Source of the DNA: JAFGHJ01 sp964534175
GTDB taxonomy: Bacteria; Hydrothermota; UBA3072
Reading direction: 5' to 3'
NCBI GenBank assembly: GCA_964534175.1
Contig: CAZHNS010000023.1
Span: 1-37,316 of the forward strand
DNA: 37,316 nucleotides
Part shown: positions 7,636-16,274 of the stretch, piece by piece
Position numbering within the stretch: the stretch's first letter is position 1
Layout: each line of letters opens with the position of its first letter
Translations under genes and position numbers: made by a program
The notes under the pieces: generated by a model
Databases searched by the model: none
Told to the model about the DNA's origin: nothing
Seen by the model: only the letters and a program-made list of their open reading frames with translations

Positions 7636-8949
7636 GTGGTTCAGTTTAATAAGCTTGTTTTGCCCGATAGGGGAGTAAAGATAGAAATCAAAGATGGGAA
7701 GGTAGGTGTTCCTGATAACCCTATAATACCTTTTATTGTTGGTGATGGGATCGGTTCTGATATAATGAATGCTTCGATGTTGGTCTGGAATGAGGCAGTT
7801 GAATTAGCCTATAAAGCAAAAAGGAAAATTGAATGGTTTGAAATATTTGCGGGTGAAAAAGCGATAGAAAAGTATGGAGAGCCATTACCGGAAGATACCC
7901 TGAAGGCTATTAGATACTTTAACATATCCATAAAAGGACCTCTAACGACTCCCGTGGCAGGGGGGTATAGAAGTCTCAATGTATCTCTCAGGCAGTTGTT
8001 GAACCTTTATGCATGCGTAAGACCTGTAAAATACTATAGAGGAGTTCCATCTCCTCTCAGAAATCCGGAAAAGATGGATATTGTTATTTTCAGGGAAAAT
8101 ACTGAAGATGTATATTCGGGTATTGAATGGGAGGAAGGGACAAAAGAAGCTAAAAAAGTTATTGATTTTATTAATAGAGAAATGGGAACAAAGCTTGAAT
8201 ACGACGCAGGAATAGGAGTTAAACCTATAAGTATATCAAAGACGAAAAGATTGGTTAGAAAAGCGATTCAATATGCTATAGATAACAGGAGAAGCAGTGT
8301 TACAATTGTTCATAAAGGCAATATTATGAAGTTTACCGAAGGCGCTTTTAAGAAATGGGGTTACGAGCTCGCAAACGAAGAATTTAGAGAACAAATTATT
8401 ACTGAAGATGAACTCTACGATCAAGTTAAAGCGGAAGATGGTGTAACTCCCACGACAAAAAAGGGAGCTTTCAAGGCCCTGCGCGCGGGAAGAGCGGCCG
8501 GAGATCCCGGAGATAGAATAGTTGTAAAAGACAGAATTGCAGATCAAATGTTTATGCAGCTTCTTACCCGTCCCGATGAATATGAAGTTGTAGCGCTACC
8601 GAATTTGAACGGAGACTACCTTTCTGATGCCGCGGCCGGACAGATTGGAGGGCTGGGTATTGCTCCCGGAGCTAATATAGGTGATAATGTTGCGCTTTTC
8701 GAACCCACCCATGGCTCTGCTCCCAAGTACAGGAGACTCGATAAAGTTAATCCTTCTTCGCTGGTTCTTTCCGGAGTAATGATGTTCAAATATATTGGGT
8801 GGGATGAGGTGGCAGATATAATTGAAAAGGCTCTTGAAAAAGCTTTTCTTGATAAAAAAGTTACTTATGATCTTGCAAGGCAGATGGAAGGGGTAAATCC
8901 TATAAAAACTTCGGAATTTGCTCGGGCGATTGTCGAGCGAATGGCATAG
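7636..8949 (+). CDS. icd: Isocitrate dehydrogenase, NADP-type
   Basis: Oxidative decarboxylation of isocitrate to 2-oxoglutarate. The 437-residue protein follows the Escherichia coli Icd pattern throughout: PDNPIIPFIVGDGIGSDI, GPLTTPVAGGYRSLNVSLRQ (the Ser of RSLNVSLRQ matches the isocitrate-binding/phosphorylated serine), IFRENTEDVYSGIEW, VHKGNIMKFTEGAFKKWGY, and the metal/cofactor segment NLNGDYLSDAAAGQIGGLG. HGSAPKYRRLDKVNPSSLVL retains the Lys-Tyr pair associated with NADP rather than NAD. The start is GTG with GAGGAAG upstream. Last gene of the citrate synthase operon; the product feeds glutamate and so the proBA genes upstream. Confidence 0.96.
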   Translation: MVQFNKLVLPDRGVKIEIKDGKVGVPDNPIIPFIVGDGIGSDIMNASMLVWNEAVELAYKAKRKIEWFEIFAGEKAIEKYGEPLPEDTLKAIRYFNISIKGPLTTPVAGGYRSLNVSLRQLLNLYACVRPVKYYRGVPSPLRNPEKMDIVIFRENTEDVYSGIEWEEGTKEAKKVIDFINREMGTKLEYDAGIGVKPISISKTKRLVRKAIQYAIDNRRSSVTIVHKGNIMKFTEGAFKKWGYELANEEFREQIITEDELYDQVKAEDGVTPTTKKGAFKALRAGRAAGDPGDRIVVKDRIADQMFMQLLTRPDEYEVVALPNLNGDYLSDAAAGQIGGLGIAPGANIGDNVALFEPTHGSAPKYRRLDKVNPSSLVLSGVMMFKYIGWDEVADIIEKALEKAFLDKKVTYDLARQMEGVNPIKTSEFARAIVERMA

Positions 8950-8951
8950 CA

Positions 8952-8968
8952 TAGCGGCTAAGCCGCTA
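8952..8968. terminator. GC-rich hairpin just after icd
   Basis: TAGCGGC and GCCGCTA form a perfect 7-bp stem with a TAA loop, starting three bases after the icd stop codon. It lies where a terminator is expected, but only an A-rich run follows, so it is not a standard intrinsic terminator. It may instead protect the 3' end of the mRNA. Confidence 0.4.
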
Positions 8969-9182
8969 AAGTGAAAAATTTAAATATAAAAATGGAAAAT
9001 TACAAATTAAAGTTCAAAAATAAAGACAAAAACAAGAATCAACAAATTACGGGAATAACACGAATATTTCTTTTGTTTTTTTGGTTTTAGAGGGGTGGTT
9101 AATTTTGCATTTTGATTTGTCATTTTGCTTTTTAATTTTTGATATTTCAATTTTGATAAAATGACTTGTAATGTTGCGGAAT
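8969..9182. repeat. Intergenic AT-rich phrase repeats before sppA
   Basis: The 294-bp gap between icd and the sppA-like gene holds A-rich phrases on one side (ATGGAAAATTACAAATTAAAG, about 8990-9011) and roughly the reverse complement on the other (TTTTGCATTTTGATTTGTC and following, about 9107-9165), with a short CACGAATA phrase in between. No gene is seen. A TATAAT at about 9217-9222, without a good -35 box, may be the promoter for the next gene. Confidence 0.55.
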
Positions 9183-9243
9183 AAAAGGATTGTTAATGCT
9201 TATATGGAAAATGGTTTATAATACTTATATATAAGGAGGAAAT

Positions 9244-11472
9244 TTGCTGCTTTTAATATTAGTTTCATATATTAATCTTTCAATTGCGACTTCTGAGAGA
9301 TCTAGGGCGCTTTATTCGAATCCGGCAGGTTTATCTGTTCATTCTTATCCTGAAATCTCCATTCGCAGTGAAGATTATTGGGTTTCAATGAATATACCTT
9401 TTCTTGGATTTGCAGGAGGTGTTCGCTTCAAGAGCGATTCAATGGAGTATATGACCGGAGTAAGTCCTTTGCACTTTAAAGATAAGTTTTCTCTCGGTTA
9501 TATGTATTCTTCCTGGAATGATAAATATACTCTTGGTGCTATGCTTCGTCCCCACAAATGGGTTTCTTTAGGTTTTACAACCAATTTCCCCAGTAGTGAG
9601 GGTTATGATTTTAACTTAGGGGTTTCGGTTATCCCGGGTTGGGATAGATTGGTTTTGACTTCGGATTTTTTTGTGGATAGGAGAGAAAATGATACAAGAT
9701 ACTTAATTCATAGTCTTACCGGAGCTTTAGAAATTGTAGAAGGCATCAAATTAAATGTCGGATTTTTGCCAGAAAACAACAGTTTTGAAGATGGTAAAAT
9801 CTTCGGTGGATTAGAATTCTCACTTGGAAATTTGCTTTTTGGCGGTTATCATAGCGATGGCGATAGTGAAGGTATAGTTACAGCTTCTGTTGTACCTTAT
9901 CCAACTTTATTTAAAGGTCAGAGCCGTTCGGTAGTAATCAGGATTGAAGGAGGTTATCCGGAAGTTCCTGATATCCATGGGTTTTTGGGAAAAGAACATT
10001 CATTTTATAATCTTTTGAATTTGTTGGATTATGTCAAGGGAACAAAAAAAATAGATAGCGTAGTAGTTTATCTGAAAAGTAACTCTCTGGGATTGGCACA
10101 AGCCGAGGAAGTTAGAAAACTACTTTCTGAAATCTCAGCAGAAAAACTTCTTATTGTACATTCGGACTACCTTGCTTTTAAGGATTTATACCTTGCTTCG
10201 GCAGCAGATGTTATATCCCTTTCTCCTCCGGGTATGATATATTTCCCCGGGCTTTATCTTTCTAAGATCTACATAAAAGGTGCTTTGGATAAGTTGGGTA
10301 TAGAGGCAGAAGTTGGAAGTGTAGGTAAATATAAGAGTGCAGTGGAAATGTTTACAAGAGAGGAAATGAGTCAATATGATAGAGAGCAGATTGAGAAATT
10401 TCTTGATGATCTTGTGGAAGTGGTAGTAGGGGAAATTTCGGATTCAAGAGGTATAGAAGAAAACAAAATAAAAAATCTTGTGGATTCTCTGGGATGTTTT
10501 ACGCCAGAGGAAGCACTAAAAGAAGGATTAATAGATACTGTAGCTTATTTCGACGAGATTAAAAAACTAGCCGGTATCAAGGGCCAGGGTAAAATGTGGA
10601 GAGGTAAGAGTGTTCCTCGGGAATTTTTGTTAAGCGATCCTCCCAAAATAGCGGTTTTAGCCCTCGAGGGAACCATAATCGTTGGCGAAAGTTCTCGTTC
10701 ACCTTTTGATATTCCTATTTTTGGTGGCCCTACTATCGGTTCAGAATCGGTGAAAAAGGAATTAGAGAAACTAAAAAAGGACAAAGCCGTGAAAGCGGTG
10801 GTTTTAAGGATAAACTCAGGAGGCGGAAGTAGCCTTGCCTCTGATTTAATATACAGAGAGATTTTAAGGTTAAAGGAAGAAAAACCGGTGGTGATATCTA
10901 TGGGTAATATGGCAGCCTCAGGAGGATATTATATTGCAGCTCCAGCTAATAAAATACTGGTTGATAGGACAACACTTACAGGTTCTATTGGAGTTTGGAG
11001 CACAAAATTTGTTACCGAGGGTTTATATAATAAACTTGGAATTACTCATGATATCGTAAAATGGGGAGAACATGCCGATGCTTTTGGCTCACATCGTCCT
11101 TTCACGCATTACGAGAGAAAGATATTTGAAAAAATGCTAAAGAATATATATGAGCAATTTCTTGAAGCAGTTGCTAACCCTAGAGGTTTAACGGTTGAGG
11201 AAGTGGATTCTTTGGCAATGGGCAGAATATGGAGTGGTCTTACCGCAAAAGAAATTTCTCTTGTAGATGGATACGGGGGACTTCTCGATGCAATAAAAGT
11301 TGCAGGAGAAGAAGCAGGAATTAAGCATTATAAAGTTGTTCTATTGCCTAAACCATTAAAATTTCTTGAAAGGTTAATGGGTGTAGAGGAGAATGCTTAT
11401 TTACCTGTGTTAAAGTTACTCCAGGAACCTTACCTTTATTTTGAGCCAGCCAGGCTTGATTTTGGAAAATAA
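9244..11472 (+). CDS. sppA: Signal peptide peptidase SppA (tandem, 67-kDa type) with N-terminal barrel-like extension
   Basis: A 742-residue serine/lysine protease of the SppA (S49/ClpP-like) family. The C-terminal ~500 residues form the two tandem SppA repeats. The catalytic Lys is Lys364 in VGKYKSAVEMFTREEMS, and the nucleophile is Ser559 in NMAASGGYYIAAPANKI, followed by LTGSIGVW. Residues 1-20 are a short signal-like segment. Residues ~20-220 are unusual: SERSRALYSNPAGLS is the start motif of PorV/UPF0164-type outer-membrane barrels, and the region is rich in alternating beta-strand sequence. This suggests a protease tethered at the outer membrane or periplasm, not the inner-membrane enzyme of E. 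coli. The start is TTG with AAGGAGG four bases upstream; no better in-frame start exists. Confidence 0.88.
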   Translation: MLLLILVSYINLSIATSERSRALYSNPAGLSVHSYPEISIRSEDYWVSMNIPFLGFAGGVRFKSDSMEYMTGVSPLHFKDKFSLGYMYSSWNDKYTLGAMLRPHKWVSLGFTTNFPSSEGYDFNLGVSVIPGWDRLVLTSDFFVDRRENDTRYLIHSLTGALEIVEGIKLNVGFLPENNSFEDGKIFGGLEFSLGNLLFGGYHSDGDSEGIVTASVVPYPTLFKGQSRSVVIRIEGGYPEVPDIHGFLGKEHSFYNLLNLLDYVKGTKKIDSVVVYLKSNSLGLAQAEEVRKLLSEISAEKLLIVHSDYLAFKDLYLASAADVISLSPPGMIYFPGLYLSKIYIKGALDKLGIEAEVGSVGKYKSAVEMFTREEMSQYDREQIEKFLDDLVEVVVGEISDSRGIEENKIKNLVDSLGCFTPEEALKEGLIDTVAYFDEIKKLAGIKGQGKMWRGKSVPREFLLSDPPKIAVLALEGTIIVGESSRSPFDIPIFGGPTIGSESVKKELEKLKKDKAVKAVVLRINSGGGSSLASDLIYREILRLKEEKPVVISMGNMAASGGYYIAAPANKILVDRTTLTGSIGVWSTKFVTEGLYNKLGITHDIVKWGEHADAFGSHRPFTHYERKIFEKMLKNIYEQFLEAVANPRGLTVEEVDSLAMGRIWSGLTAKEISLVDGYGGLLDAIKVAGEEAGIKHYKVVLLPKPLKFLERLMGVEENAYLPVLKLLQEPYLYFEPARLDFGK

Positions 11473-11695
11473 ATTCTCACACAGAGACACGGAGAACACA
11501 GAGCAAGAAAGAATTTAGAAGTTAAGAGTTGGTAGTTAGAATCCCATCCCAACCTCAAAAACTAAAGAGGAACAACAAATATTCCGAATTACACGAATAA
11601 CTTTTTTGTTTATTTTTACTAAAATCTAAAACCGAAGACCTAAGACCTAGAATTCAAACAGAGACACAGAGTATACAGAGAAAAGGAAAACACAC
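11473..11695. repeat. Intergenic degenerate short-period repeats between sppA and the hybrid kinase
   Basis: The 309-bp gap contains CACAGAG-type phrases (11477-11503 and 11658-11680, the reverse orientation of the CTCTGTG phrase), a GTTAAGAGTTGGTAGTTAG phrase (11521-11540), the AACAACAAA linker (11571-11579), a CCGAATTACACGAATAA phrase (11583-11600) and a CTAAAACCGAAGACCTAAGACC phrase (about 11626-11650, reverse of the TTAGG type). Nothing in it looks coding. Confidence 0.8.
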
Positions 11696-11781
11696 GGAAA
11701 ATCATTCTCCTCCTTTACTTTTTTAACTTTTTCCGTAACTTTCTAGTATAATATGCCCTTGTAAAGGAAATATAAGTTCTT

Positions 11782-13902
11782 ATGAATGATAGTAAGAAAA
11801 CAAAAAAACAGTTAATAGACGAGTTAAAAAAACTACGCAAGGAAATTGCCAAACTTGGAAAGTCTCTAAGCAAAAGAAAACAAATAGATAATAAATTGAT
11901 GCAAGCACAAGCTATGTTTGAAACTTTTTTGGAAAACATTCCTGATTTCATCTACTTTAAAGATAAAGATTCACGTTTTGTAGAGGTGAGTAAAGCTAAA
12001 GCGGAACAGGTTGGTCTTTCAAGAAAAGAAGTGCTTGGCACAACAGATTTTGACTATTTTACTAAGGAACATGCAGAGCAGGCATTTCGGGACGAACAGG
12101 AGGTAATGAAAACGAGTAAGCCAATAGTGGGAAAAGTTGAAAAGGAGACTCATCCCGATGGAAGAATAACCTGGGTCTCGACAACCAAGATTCCAAGGTA
12201 TGACGATGAGGGGGATATAATCGGGACTTTAGGTATTTCAAGAGATTTTACAGAGGATAGAAAAAGAGAAGAAGATCTAATTGAGGCTCGAAAAGCTTTT
12301 CAAAAAGCCTCTCAGGCAAAAACTAGCTTTTTAGCTATAATGAGTCATGAAATCCGTACTCCTCTAAACGCTATAATTGGAATGTGTGAAATCTTAGAAG
12401 AGACAGTTCTTTCTAGAGAACAGCATAATTATTTAAAAGTTTTAAGGGAGGCCGGAGAGACTCTTCTCGCCATAATTAATGATGTGCTCGATATTTCCAA
12501 GATTGAATGTGGTGATGTGCAAATTGAGCAAAGTGAATTTTTTCTTGATGATCTCGTTGAGAAAGTTTGTGATATCCTGGCTGTGAGAGCTCATAGGAAG
12601 GGTATTGAACTTGTTGATCATATTTCTCCTAATGTTCCAATTGGTCTTACAGGTGACTCTTATCGAATGCGCCAGATTTTGGTGAATCTTATTGGAAATT
12701 CGATTAAGTTTACTGATGAGGGAGAAATTGTGTTGAATGTTAAACTTGCAGAGGAAGCGGATATTAAATGTAAAACCAAAAAGAAAAATGGGGTTTGTTT
12801 GCTGTTTTCAGTAAAAGATACAGGGGTGGGAATACCAAAGGAAAAACAAAAAGCTATATTTGACAGTTTTAGGCAGGCCGATTCTTCCACTACCCGCAAA
12901 TTTGGGGGGACTGGTTTGGGATTGAGCATATCAAAACGACTCGTTGAATTGATGGGAGGGGAAATGTGGGTTAAAAGTGAGGAAGGAAAAGGGAGTGAAT
13001 TTTTCTTTACTGTGCAGTTTGGAATGCAAAAAGCCGAGAAGACCCGTACATTCGTTGAGCCTGAGGAAGTTGACGTGAAAGGTGTTACAGCTCTTGTTGT
13101 TGATGATAACGCGACGAATAGATTGATTCTAAGAGAGAATCTTACAGCATGGGGAGCGGATGTTGTTGAGGCTTCGGGAGGAGAAGAAGCAATTTCAATA
13201 ATTAAATCTGCCAGGAAAGAGGGTAAAAATTTCCGACTTGTTTTACTCGACCGGCGAATGCCGACGGTAGATGGTTTTAAAGTAGCTGAGCTTATAAGAG
13301 AAGATAAAAAAAGCGAAGAGACCACCACTGTAATGATGCTTACTTCTGATTACAGAGTTAAAGATTTGTCCCGCATAGATAAACTGGGTGTGAGTTGTTA
13401 TCTGGTTAAACCAATAAAGAGAGATGATTTGAAGAATGCGATTCTTACCACGTTAGGCCTTTGGAAGGCTAAGAAAAAGAAAAAAGAGGTTGAAGGGCTT
13501 AAGGCGATTGATCTGCCTCCAATGAAAATTTTACTTGTAGAGGATACAGAAGATAATCGTTTGCTGATACAAGCTTTTTTGAAGAAATCTTCTGTCCAAA
13601 TAGATGAAGCCGAAAATGGTAAAATTGCTTTTGAGAAATTTAAGAAGAACGTATATGATTTAGTTTTGATGGATATGCAGATGCCCGTTATGGATGGGTA
13701 TACGGCTACCAGAAAAATCCGTCTGTGGGAGAAAAGAGTGGGAGCAGAAGAAACTCCAATTGTTGCACTTACTGCGTATGCTTTGAAAGGTGATGCCGAG
13801 AAATGTTTGAATGTCGGATGTAATACTCATGTTGCGAAGCCCGTTAAGATGGAAAGGTTGGTCCAGATTCTGAAGGAATTTGCAGATAAGCTGGGTTTAT
13901 AA
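11782..13902 (+). CDS. Hybrid sensor histidine kinase (PAS-HisKA-HATPase-REC-REC), cytoplasmic
   Basis: The 706-residue protein has no membrane segment. Order: charged coiled coil (about 1-45), PAS domain (about 48-165, NIPDFIYFKDKDSRFVEVS to GTLGISRDFTEDRK), HisKA with the phosphorylated histidine in MSHEIRTPLN (His189), HATPase_c with N, G1 and G2 boxes (NLIGNSIKFTDEG, DTGVGIP, GGTGLGLSISK), then two receiver domains with acceptor Asp490 (LLDRRMP) and Asp631 (LMDMQMP). This BarA-like layout implies a multistep phosphorelay, and the next gene supplies the Hpt domain that the kinase itself lacks. A TATAAT at 11747-11752 with a poor -35 box may be the promoter. The signal sensed by the PAS domain is unknown. 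Confidence 0.93.
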   Translation: MNDSKKTKKQLIDELKKLRKEIAKLGKSLSKRKQIDNKLMQAQAMFETFLENIPDFIYFKDKDSRFVEVSKAKAEQVGLSRKEVLGTTDFDYFTKEHAEQAFRDEQEVMKTSKPIVGKVEKETHPDGRITWVSTTKIPRYDDEGDIIGTLGISRDFTEDRKREEDLIEARKAFQKASQAKTSFLAIMSHEIRTPLNAIIGMCEILEETVLSREQHNYLKVLREAGETLLAIINDVLDISKIECGDVQIEQSEFFLDDLVEKVCDILAVRAHRKGIELVDHISPNVPIGLTGDSYRMRQILVNLIGNSIKFTDEGEIVLNVKLAEEADIKCKTKKKNGVCLLFSVKDTGVGIPKEKQKAIFDSFRQADSSTTRKFGGTGLGLSISKRLVELMGGEMWVKSEEGKGSEFFFTVQFGMQKAEKTRTFVEPEEVDVKGVTALVVDDNATNRLILRENLTAWGADVVEASGGEEAISIIKSARKEGKNFRLVLLDRRMPTVDGFKVAELIREDKKSEETTTVMMLTSDYRVKDLSRIDKLGVSCYLVKPIKRDDLKNAILTTLGLWKAKKKKKEVEGLKAIDLPPMKILLVEDTEDNRLLIQAFLKKSSVQIDEAENGKIAFEKFKKNVYDLVLMDMQMPVMDGYTATRKIRLWEKRVGAEETPIVALTAYALKGDAEKCLNVGCNTHVAKPVKMERLVQILKEFADKLGL

Positions 13903-13915
13903 TTCGGGAGGTTTG

Positions 13916-14224
13916 ATGGCTGATAAGGAAAAAATTGTCGTTAAAGTAGATTCCGAAATAGCAGATTTGATACCTGGTTTTTTACAGAACAGACAAAAAG
14001 ACATAAAGAATATTATATCTTATCTTGAAGAAGGAAATTTTGAACAGATAGAAAGATTGGGGCACGGTATGAAAGGCTCTGGTGCAGGTTATGGGTTCGA
14101 TGGAATAAGCGAGATTGGTAAGTCTATAGAAGTGGCAGGGAAAAGAAAAGACGTTGAAGGTATTAAAAAAGGGATAGAGGACTTAAAAGATTATCTGGAT
14201 AGAGTGGAAATAATAGACGAATAA
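13916..14224 (+). CDS. Histidine phosphotransfer (Hpt) domain protein
   Basis: A 102-residue stand-alone Hpt module: a helical bundle with the phosphorylatable histidine in GHGMKGSGAGYGF (His50). The start is ATG at 13916, with GGGAGG upstream, 13 nt after the kinase stop codon; an upstream in-frame start inside the kinase gene would precede the ribosome site and is rejected. It should receive phosphate from a receiver domain of the hybrid kinase and pass it to a response regulator. No partner regulator with an output domain is adjacent, so the relay's target lies elsewhere or is one of the kinase's own receivers. Confidence 0.9.
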   Translation: MADKEKIVVKVDSEIADLIPGFLQNRQKDIKNIISYLEEGNFEQIERLGHGMKGSGAGYGFDGISEIGKSIEVAGKRKDVEGIKKGIEDLKDYLDRVEIIDE

Positions 14225-14244
14225 AATTTTTAATATTATATTTG

Positions 14245-14952
14245 ATGACTAAGAAATACGAATTAATTCTTTTTGACCTTGATGGAACCTTATTTGATTA
14301 TAAAAAAGCTGAAGAGTATGCTTTAAAAAAGAGCATGGAACACTTCGATGTAAATCTCAATCCTGATTTTTGTTTAGAAAAGTATAGGAAAATAAACAGG
14401 CAAGTATGGTTGGAGTTTGAAAGAGGCGAGATAAGTCTTAATGAGTTAAAGTTAAAAAGATTCAAAGTTTTGTTTGACGAACTCAGTATAAAACAGGATA
14501 TAAAAAGTTTTAGCGATAAGTATCTGTATTATATTTCTAAAAGTTCTTTCGTTACAGAAGGTGCAGAGGAAATTGTTTTCTCATTATATGGAAAGTATAA
14601 ACTTGCGTTGGTTACAAACGGAATTTACTCTGCGCAATATGAAAGGTTAAAGAGTTCGCCTCTAAAAGATTTTTTTCATATTTTTGTAGTTTCGGAAAAA
14701 ATTGGGGTTGCCAAGCCCGATCCCGATTTTTTCTCTTACGTTTTCAAAAAGGCTCGGCACAATGATAAAAGTACAGCTCTAATTGTTGGAGATTCTCTTT
14801 CGAGTGATATTAAGGGAGGACTCAATTTTGGTATCGATACCTGCTGGTTTAATCCCGAAAAAATTAGAAACGAAGAAAAAATATCTCCGACTTACGAAAT
14901 TGAAGAGCTAACTCAGATTAAGGATATTATCTTACCATCCCACCAAAAATAA
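14245..14952 (+). CDS. HAD-superfamily hydrolase, YjjG/YfnB-like phosphatase
   Basis: A 235-residue phosphatase with the HAD motifs in order: FDLDGTLFDY (motif I, nucleophile Asp and acid/base Asp), LVTNG (motif II), the Lys of VAKPDPDFF (motif III) and VGDSLSSDIKGG (motif IV). The helical cap and overall sequence (KKAEEYALKK after motif I) fit the YjjG/YfnB subfamily, whose known members dephosphorylate nucleoside monophosphates, including non-canonical ones. A TTG sits directly before the ATG at 14245; the ATG is preferred. No ribosome site is visible, and the gene starts 20 nt after the Hpt gene, so it may be translated by reinitiation. A functional link to the phosphorelay is not implied. 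Confidence 0.85.
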   Translation: MTKKYELILFDLDGTLFDYKKAEEYALKKSMEHFDVNLNPDFCLEKYRKINRQVWLEFERGEISLNELKLKRFKVLFDELSIKQDIKSFSDKYLYYISKSSFVTEGAEEIVFSLYGKYKLALVTNGIYSAQYERLKSSPLKDFFHIFVVSEKIGVAKPDPDFFSYVFKKARHNDKSTALIVGDSLSSDIKGGLNFGIDTCWFNPEKIRNEEKISPTYEIEELTQIKDIILPSHQK

Positions 14953-14954
14953 AA

Positions 14955-15150
14955 TAGTATCACACAGAGACACGAAGAACACAGAGGTTTTGAACTGTTG
15001 GTCCGTTGGTCTGGTAGTAATAATGACGGAAGACCGGAGACGGCAGACCGAATTAGACGACGAACTAAGAACCACAAACTTCGAAGTAAAATCTAAATCC
15101 AAATCCTAAATCCAAGAACAATTATTTAACTATTTTTCTATTAACAATTT
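14955..15150. repeat. Intergenic degenerate short-period repeats before the phosphate porin
   Basis: This gap of over 300 bp holds CACAGAGACACGAAGAACACAGAG-type sequence (14961-14986), GTTGGTCCGTTGGTCTGG (14998-15015), GGAAGACCGGAGACGGCAGACC (about 15029-15050), CTAAATCCAAATCCTAAATCC (about 15092-15112) and TATTTAACTATTTTTCTATT (15123-15142), which recurs exactly at 34160-34179. The Pho box follows directly. Confidence 0.8.
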
Positions 15151-15177
15151 GACTGAGACCCGAAGGATCTTTGAGAT

Positions 15178-15216
15178 TTAACAGTAGTTTAGTAATCGCT
15201 TAATAACTCCTTAACA
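15178..15216 (+). promoter_or_regulatory. Pho box: four 11-nt repeats upstream of the phosphate porin
   Basis: TTAACA, TTAGTA, TTAATA and TTAACA begin at 15178, 15189, 15200 and 15211, each separated by exactly 5 nt. This 11-nt tandem array is the layout of sites bound by PhoB/PhoP-type regulators. The porin ATG lies 50 nt downstream. The regulator is presumably the PhoB encoded at 20534. Confidence 0.85.
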
Positions 15217-15266
15217 AGAAAACCTATATCTTTAACCAAAGTTTATAACCTTAAAGGAGGTTTTTT

Positions 15267-16262
15267 ATGAGAAGGTTCTGGTACTTGGTTTGTTTGGTGT
15301 TTTTAGTAGTTGTGCCCGCAAGTTTGACTGGTACAGAAACGAAAGTCTCTATGGTTTTATGGAACCGTTATACTGCAGACGTCAGTGGAGGTGAATTTAA
15401 TGAGAGTGTATTCAGCCTGGAGAGAGGCTACTTTAGAATCGAGCCTACTTTTACCGATAAAGTAAAGGGGCGATTTAATATCGATTTGTTTTCTGATGAA
15501 GATGGTCTTGATGGAGCGGGATTCAAGTTAAAGTACGCTTATCTGGATTTCAGCGAGGTTTTGCCGATTCCCGAAAGCAAAATTAGCGTTGGTTTGATTA
15601 AGCACTATTTCGGCACCGTCTACGATTGGGAGTACCTATCCATAGAGAAAGCATTAGAAGATAAGGAAGGAGTTGCCTCATCTACGGACTACGGGCTTGC
15701 CCTGTTTGGTTATCTGCCCGGCGGTTATGGCGAATATGCGGTTTCCGTATTAAACGGTGAAGGATATAAGAAGACCGGCGGTGATTTGGACAAGGAGCCT
15801 GAGATTGCGGCTAATTTGAGGGTTATTTCAATCCCCGGATTTACTGTAGGCGGTTCTGTATTGTACGAAAACGACGAGAGCGAAAGACTTGCATACGCAG
15901 GTATAACACATATTTCAAAAGGTCCTTTTGATCTCTGGGGTGAATATCTTGTTTCTGATATGAACGATATAACCGCTAACGGTTTTATGGTTATGCCCAT
16001 TATTAAACTTAAAGGATTAGCCGGTATTGATGTCGATCTCTTAGGAAGGTTTGATATGTGGGACGAAAATGCAGATGTAGATGATGATGGTAACATGACT
16101 ATTACTGCAGGTTTAAACTGGAATCTCGTTAGAAACGCGAAAGGTGCTCCAATGGTGTTTTTGCAGTTACAGGGAGCGAGAACGATATTTGAGGACGATA
16201 CTCTCGGCGATATTGATAAAGTGATGGCTCAGATTCAGTGGAAATTCAGCAACGTTTTTTAA
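15267..16262 (+). CDS. Phosphate-selective-type outer-membrane porin (OprP/OprO-like)
   Basis: A 331-residue outer-membrane protein with an N-terminal signal peptide (MRRFWYLVCLVFLVVVPA), strand-rich amphipathic sequence throughout and a C-terminal Phe (IQWKFSNVF), the signal for barrel insertion by the BAM complex. The segment FSLERGYFRIEPTFTDKVKG and following resembles the porin O/P group that carries phosphate or polyphosphate across the outer membrane. A Pho box lies directly upstream, AAAGGAGG precedes the ATG, and the phosphate ABC transporter genes follow, so a role in phosphate uptake under starvation is well supported by context. Substrate preference is not proven by sequence alone. 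Confidence 0.85.
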   Translation: MRRFWYLVCLVFLVVVPASLTGTETKVSMVLWNRYTADVSGGEFNESVFSLERGYFRIEPTFTDKVKGRFNIDLFSDEDGLDGAGFKLKYAYLDFSEVLPIPESKISVGLIKHYFGTVYDWEYLSIEKALEDKEGVASSTDYGLALFGYLPGGYGEYAVSVLNGEGYKKTGGDLDKEPEIAANLRVISIPGFTVGGSVLYENDESERLAYAGITHISKGPFDLWGEYLVSDMNDITANGFMVMPIIKLKGLAGIDVDLLGRFDMWDENADVDDDGNMTITAGLNWNLVRNAKGAPMVFLQLQGARTIFEDDTLGDIDKVMAQIQWKFSNVF

Positions 16263-16274
16263 CATGTGGGTAGC

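Noticed and set aside
12660..13328. A 222-residue open frame on the minus strand opposite the hybrid kinase
   Set aside because: It is the Ser/Thr/Pro-rich mirror of the kinase coding sequence, with no motif or ribosome site.
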